In this document: in pieces, positions 37,680-41,188 of the stretch
Layout of the letters: each line of letters begins with the position of its first letter
Numbering within the stretch: position 1 is the stretch's first letter
Source of the DNA: Streptomyces sp. SolWspMP-5a-2
GTDB lineage: Bacteria > Actinomycetota > Actinomycetes > Streptomycetales > Streptomycetaceae
Assembly (NCBI RefSeq): GCF_900091845.1
Contig: NZ_FMCI01000162.1
Location: 1-41,188 of the forward strand
Length of the DNA: 41,188 bases
Reading direction: 5' to 3'
Translations under genes and position numbers: made by a program
The notes under the pieces: model-generated
Seen by the model: only the letters and a program-made list of their open reading frames with translations
What the model was told of the DNA's origin: nothing
Database searches by the model: none

Positions 37680-38828
37680 GTGAGCACCCCCGACGCCTCC
37701 CTCGCGTCCGCCGTCCAGACGCCGTCCTCCTCCTCTCCCTCTTCCTCCGTCCCTTCCGCCCCCGGACCAGGGCGGCGTGGCCGTCTCGGGCCGGTCGGGC
37801 TGGTGCTGGCCGGGGGTGTCTCGGTGCAGTTCGGGGCCGCCCTCGCGGTGTCGCTGATGCCGAGGGCCGGGGCGCTGGGCGTGGTGACCCTGCGGCTGCT
37901 GGTCGCCGCGATCGTCCTGCTGCTGGTCTGCCGACCGGGGCTGCGCGGCCACTCGCGGGCCGACTGGGGCACCGTCGTCGTCTTCGGCGTCACCATGGGC
38001 GCCATGAACGGCCTCTTCTACCAGGCCGTCGACCGCATCCCGCTCGGCACCGCCGTCACCCTCGAAGTGCTCGGCCCGCTCGCCCTCTCCGTCCTCGCCT
38101 CCCGGCGCGCCGTCAACGTGGTCTGGGCCGCCCTCGCCCTGGTCGGCGTCTTCCTGCTCGGCGGCGGGGGCTTCGGCAGCCTCGACCCGCTCGGCGTCGC
38201 CTACGCGCTCGGCGCCGGGGCCATGTGGGCCACGTACATCCTCTTCAGCGCGCGCACCGGCCGCCGCTTCCCGCAGGCGGACGGGCTGGCCCTCGCCATG
38301 GTGGTCGCGGCGGTGCTCTTCCTGCCGCTGGGCATCGCCGAGTCCGGCGCGAAGCTCCTGAACCCGACGACGCTGCTGCTCGGCGCTGGTGTCGCGGTGC
38401 TCTCCTCGGTGCTGCCCTACACCCTCGAACTCCTCGCCCTGCGCCGCCTCCCGGCCTCCACCTTCGCCGTCATGATGAGCCTGGAACCGGCCATCGCCGC
38501 GACGGCCGGGTTCCTGGTGCTGCACCAGGCGCTCTCCGCCACCCAGGCGCTGGCCATCGCCTTCGTCGTCGCGGCGAGCATGGGCGCGGTGCGCACCCAG
38601 GTCGGACGCGGGGGCGGCGCGAGGATCAGGACACGGCTCCGGGCGCGCGGCCGGGGCCCAGGCCGGTCAGGTCCCGCTGCGACGGTCCCCGCCGGGGAGG
38701 CCACGCTGTCGGATGTCGGGGAGCGCGCGCGGTCGGACGCCGGGGAGGCCGCGCTGTCGGGTACCGGGGAGGGTACGCGGTCGGATACCGGGGAGCGCGC
38801 GCGGCCGGACGCGGACGCCGCTCAATAG
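37680..38828 (+). CDS. EamA-family transporter (RhtA-like)
   Basis: The 382-residue protein has ten hydrophobic segments between about residues 40 and 305, in two five-helix EamA halves. The GVTMGAMNGLFYQAVDRIPLGTAVTLEVLGPL block near residue 105 and SSVLPYTLELLALRRLPASTFAVMMSLEPA near residue 245 match the RhtA/RhaT-type threonine-homoserine exporter group. The N-terminal 38 residues are Ser/Pro-rich. The C terminus has a five-unit octapeptide repeat tail, unusual for the family. The GTG at 37680 has only weak upstream purines. A palindrome lies over its promoter, and a strong hairpin follows. Export of amino acids is a family inference. Confidence 0.88.
   Translation: MSTPDASLASAVQTPSSSSPSSSVPSAPGPGRRGRLGPVGLVLAGGVSVQFGAALAVSLMPRAGALGVVTLRLLVAAIVLLLVCRPGLRGHSRADWGTVVVFGVTMGAMNGLFYQAVDRIPLGTAVTLEVLGPLALSVLASRRAVNVVWAALALVGVFLLGGGGFGSLDPLGVAYALGAGAMWATYILFSARTGRRFPQADGLALAMVVAAVLFLPLGIAESGAKLLNPTTLLLGAGVAVLSSVLPYTLELLALRRLPASTFAVMMSLEPAIAATAGFLVLHQALSATQALAIAFVVAASMGAVRTQVGRGGGARIRTRLRARGRGPGRSGPAATVPAGEATLSDVGERARSDAGEAALSGTGEGTRSDTGERARPDADAAQ
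38694..38813 (+). repeat. Five 24-bp repeats in EamA C terminus
   Basis: Five in-frame 24-bp units encode GEATLSDV, GERARSDA, GEAALSGT, GEGTRSDT and GERARPDA, then DAAQ and a stop. This hydrophilic tail follows the last membrane helix, on the cytoplasmic side. Confidence 0.82.
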
Positions 38829-38872
38829 TCCGGAGTCCGCCGCCCCTGCCCTTCCCCGGCCCGCCTCCCCTC

Positions 38873-38934
38873 TCCCGGGGCTCTCCCTCCCGGCCCGCCT
38901 CTCCCCTCCCGGGGCTCTCCCTCCCGGCCCGCCT
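38873..38934. repeat. 28-bp direct repeat in intergenic DNA
   Basis: The 28-bp block beginning TCCCGGGGCTCTCCCTCCCG occurs perfectly at 38873-38900 and 38907-38934, within a C-rich stretch. Further right, GTGCCCG repeats about four times at 39013-39040. No gene is seen in 38829-39110. Confidence 0.75.
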
Positions 38935-38975
38935 TCCCCCAGCCCTCCCCCCCGCCTCGCACACTCCGTACCGCC

Positions 38976-39007
38976 GAGCGGCCCGCCCCTTCCCGGGTGG
39001 GCCGCTC
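38976..39007 (+). terminator. Terminator after EamA gene
   Basis: GAGCGGCCC (38976-38984) and GGGCCGCTC (38999-39007) are perfect 9-bp complementary arms with a 14-base loop, about 150 bases after the EamA stop and before the next promoter. Confidence 0.68.
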
Positions 39008-39064
39008 TCCTCGTGCCCGGTGCCCGGTGCCCGGTGCCCCGCCGTTTCCCCCTCCCCAATTCAT

Positions 39065-39081
39065 GCAAGCACGCTTGCTTG
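39065..39081. promoter_or_regulatory. TetR-type operator upstream of DinB-fold gene
   Basis: GCAAGC-AC-GCTTGC (39065-39078) is a perfect inverted repeat, and CAAGCA-CGCT-TGCTTG (39066-39081) a second overlapping one. The pattern resembles operators of TetR-type regulators of acyl-CoA catabolic operons. It lies 30-46 bases before the ATG at 39111. The regulator gene is not in the window. Confidence 0.55.
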
Positions 39082-39110
39082 TTTATCGTCGCGCTGCCAT
39101 GCTCCCTCCC

Positions 39111-39901
39111 ATGTCCGACCCGACGCCCGTCATCGACGACCTGCGCGCGGAGAGCGGTGAACTCGACCTGATCGTGGCCGGGTTGGCGCCCGAGGCGTGG
39201 GCGCTCGACACCCCCGCCGCCCGCTGGAGCATCGCGCACCAGATCGCGCACCTCGCCTGGACCGACCACTCCGCCCTGCTCGCCGTGACCGACCAGGACG
39301 GCTTCCGGACGCTGGTGGAGCAGGCCCTCGCCGCACCGGAGTCGTTCGTCGACGCCGGTGCGCGGGAGGGGGCCGCGCTGCCGCCCGCCGAGCTGCTGGC
39401 CCGCTGGCGGGCCGGGCGCGCGGCGCTGGAGGAGGCGCTGCGCGCCGCCCCGCCCGGCGCCCGCTTCCCCTGGTACGGGCCCGCCATGTCGGCCGCGTCC
39501 ATGGCCACCGGGCGGCTGATGGAGACCTGGGCCCACGGCCAGGACGTCGCGGACGCGCTCGGCGTCGTCCGGGCGCCCACCGACCGGCTGCGCCACGTCG
39601 CGCACATCGGCGTGCGGGCCCGTGACTTCGCGTTCGCCGCCCGCTCCCTGCCCGTCCCGGCCGGGCCGTTCCGGGTCGAACTGACGCTGCCGGGAGGGGA
39701 TTTGTGGGTCTCCGGCCCCGAGGACGCCGTCCAGCGGGTCACCGGGCCCGCCCTCGACTTCTGCCTGCTGGTCACCCAGCGCGCCCACCGCGCCGACCTC
39801 GCCGTCACCGCCGTCGGCCCGGACGCCGACCGCTGGCTGGACATCGCCCAGTCGTTCGCGGGCCCGCCGGGTCCCGGACGCCCGCCGCGCGGGGGCACGC
39901 G

Positions 39902-39905
<4 letters not shown>
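39111..39905 (+). CDS. TIGR03084-family DinB-fold metal-binding protein
   Basis: The 264-residue protein belongs to the DinB/maleylpyruvate-isomerase-like four-helix fold. The N-terminal helix bundle (residues 1-130) has [18 protein letters not shown] near residue 40, supplying His ligands. [15 protein letters not shown] near residue 143 supplies the third His, as in mycothiol-dependent enzymes. The C-terminal domain is beta-rich. I recognise TIGR03084, which often sits beside AtuA-family and acyl-CoA genes. The ATG at 39111 is preceded by CATGCT at 7 bases, with no ribosome site; the ATG at 39099 is in frame too. The next gene overlaps by 4 bases, so the two are one operon. Confidence 0.88.

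Positions 39906-41188
<1,283 letters not shown>

Overview
The window is high-GC actinobacterial DNA, almost certainly a Streptomyces chromosome core arm. GTG/TTG starts and G/C third codon positions are common. Futalosine-pathway menaquinone genes, a CtpE-type ATPase, a CebR box, WhiJ/DUF397-type regulator genes and mycothiol-era DinB-fold proteins are all present. No tRNA, rRNA or CRISPR array was seen.

Layout. (1) 102-18859 is orderly housekeeping sequence. It holds a HAAS-like membrane protein, a HAD phosphatase, a small membrane protein, a cold-shock protein, a lipoprotein-mqnB-mqnD unit, an MFS protein, a DUF3027 protein, a repeat-rich gap, a large sacsin/Hsp90-like GHKL ATPase, a secreted protein, a CtpE-like P-type ATPase, a DUF2530 protein, an NCS2 purine permease, a ribbon-helix-helix protein, and a MarR-MFS pair. 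(2) 18938-32015 is accessory and visibly reworked. It holds a 29-residue membrane peptide, a decayed aldo/keto reductase copy, a large serine integrase, a resolvase scar, an intact aldo/keto reductase, an SGNH hydrolase, a membrane-anchored propeller-like protein, a cellulase (GH5-CBM2) under a perfect CebR box, and a divergent TetR/flavin monooxygenase pair with two operators. It ends in a WhiJ-like regulator cluster (two DUF397 proteins, a DUF6879 protein, an XRE-DUF5753 regulator, a DUF5753 protein without its DNA-binding domain, and one decayed copy) followed by a small coding remnant. (3) 32087-41188 returns to metabolism: serC, a 13-bp minisatellite, a frameshifted FAD/Fe-S oxidoreductase, a UTRA-only GntR-like protein, an EamA exporter, a DinB-fold protein, and an AtuA-family gene cut by the window end.

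How the genes fit together. The lipoprotein-mqnB-mqnD unit serves menaquinone synthesis. The MarR-MFS and TetR-monooxygenase pairs look like inducible drug or xenobiotic responses. The cellulase is tied to cellobiose sensing by its operator. The DinB-fold and AtuA-family genes overlap by 4 bases and look like part of an acyl-CoA or acid catabolic operon continuing to the right. Several genes have a TA-N3-T hexamer 6-7 bases before the start codon and no Shine-Dalgarno sequence, so leaderless transcription is probably common here.

Most unusual points: the reshuffled regulator cluster with its palindrome, the integrase flanked by two copies of one reductase gene in opposite orientation, the minisatellite between serC and the FAD oxidoreductase, and the frameshift inside that oxidoreductase. 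I found no system that I can call wholly undescribed; the regulator cluster is the best candidate for follow-up. All family names come from reading the sequence and from memory, with no database search.
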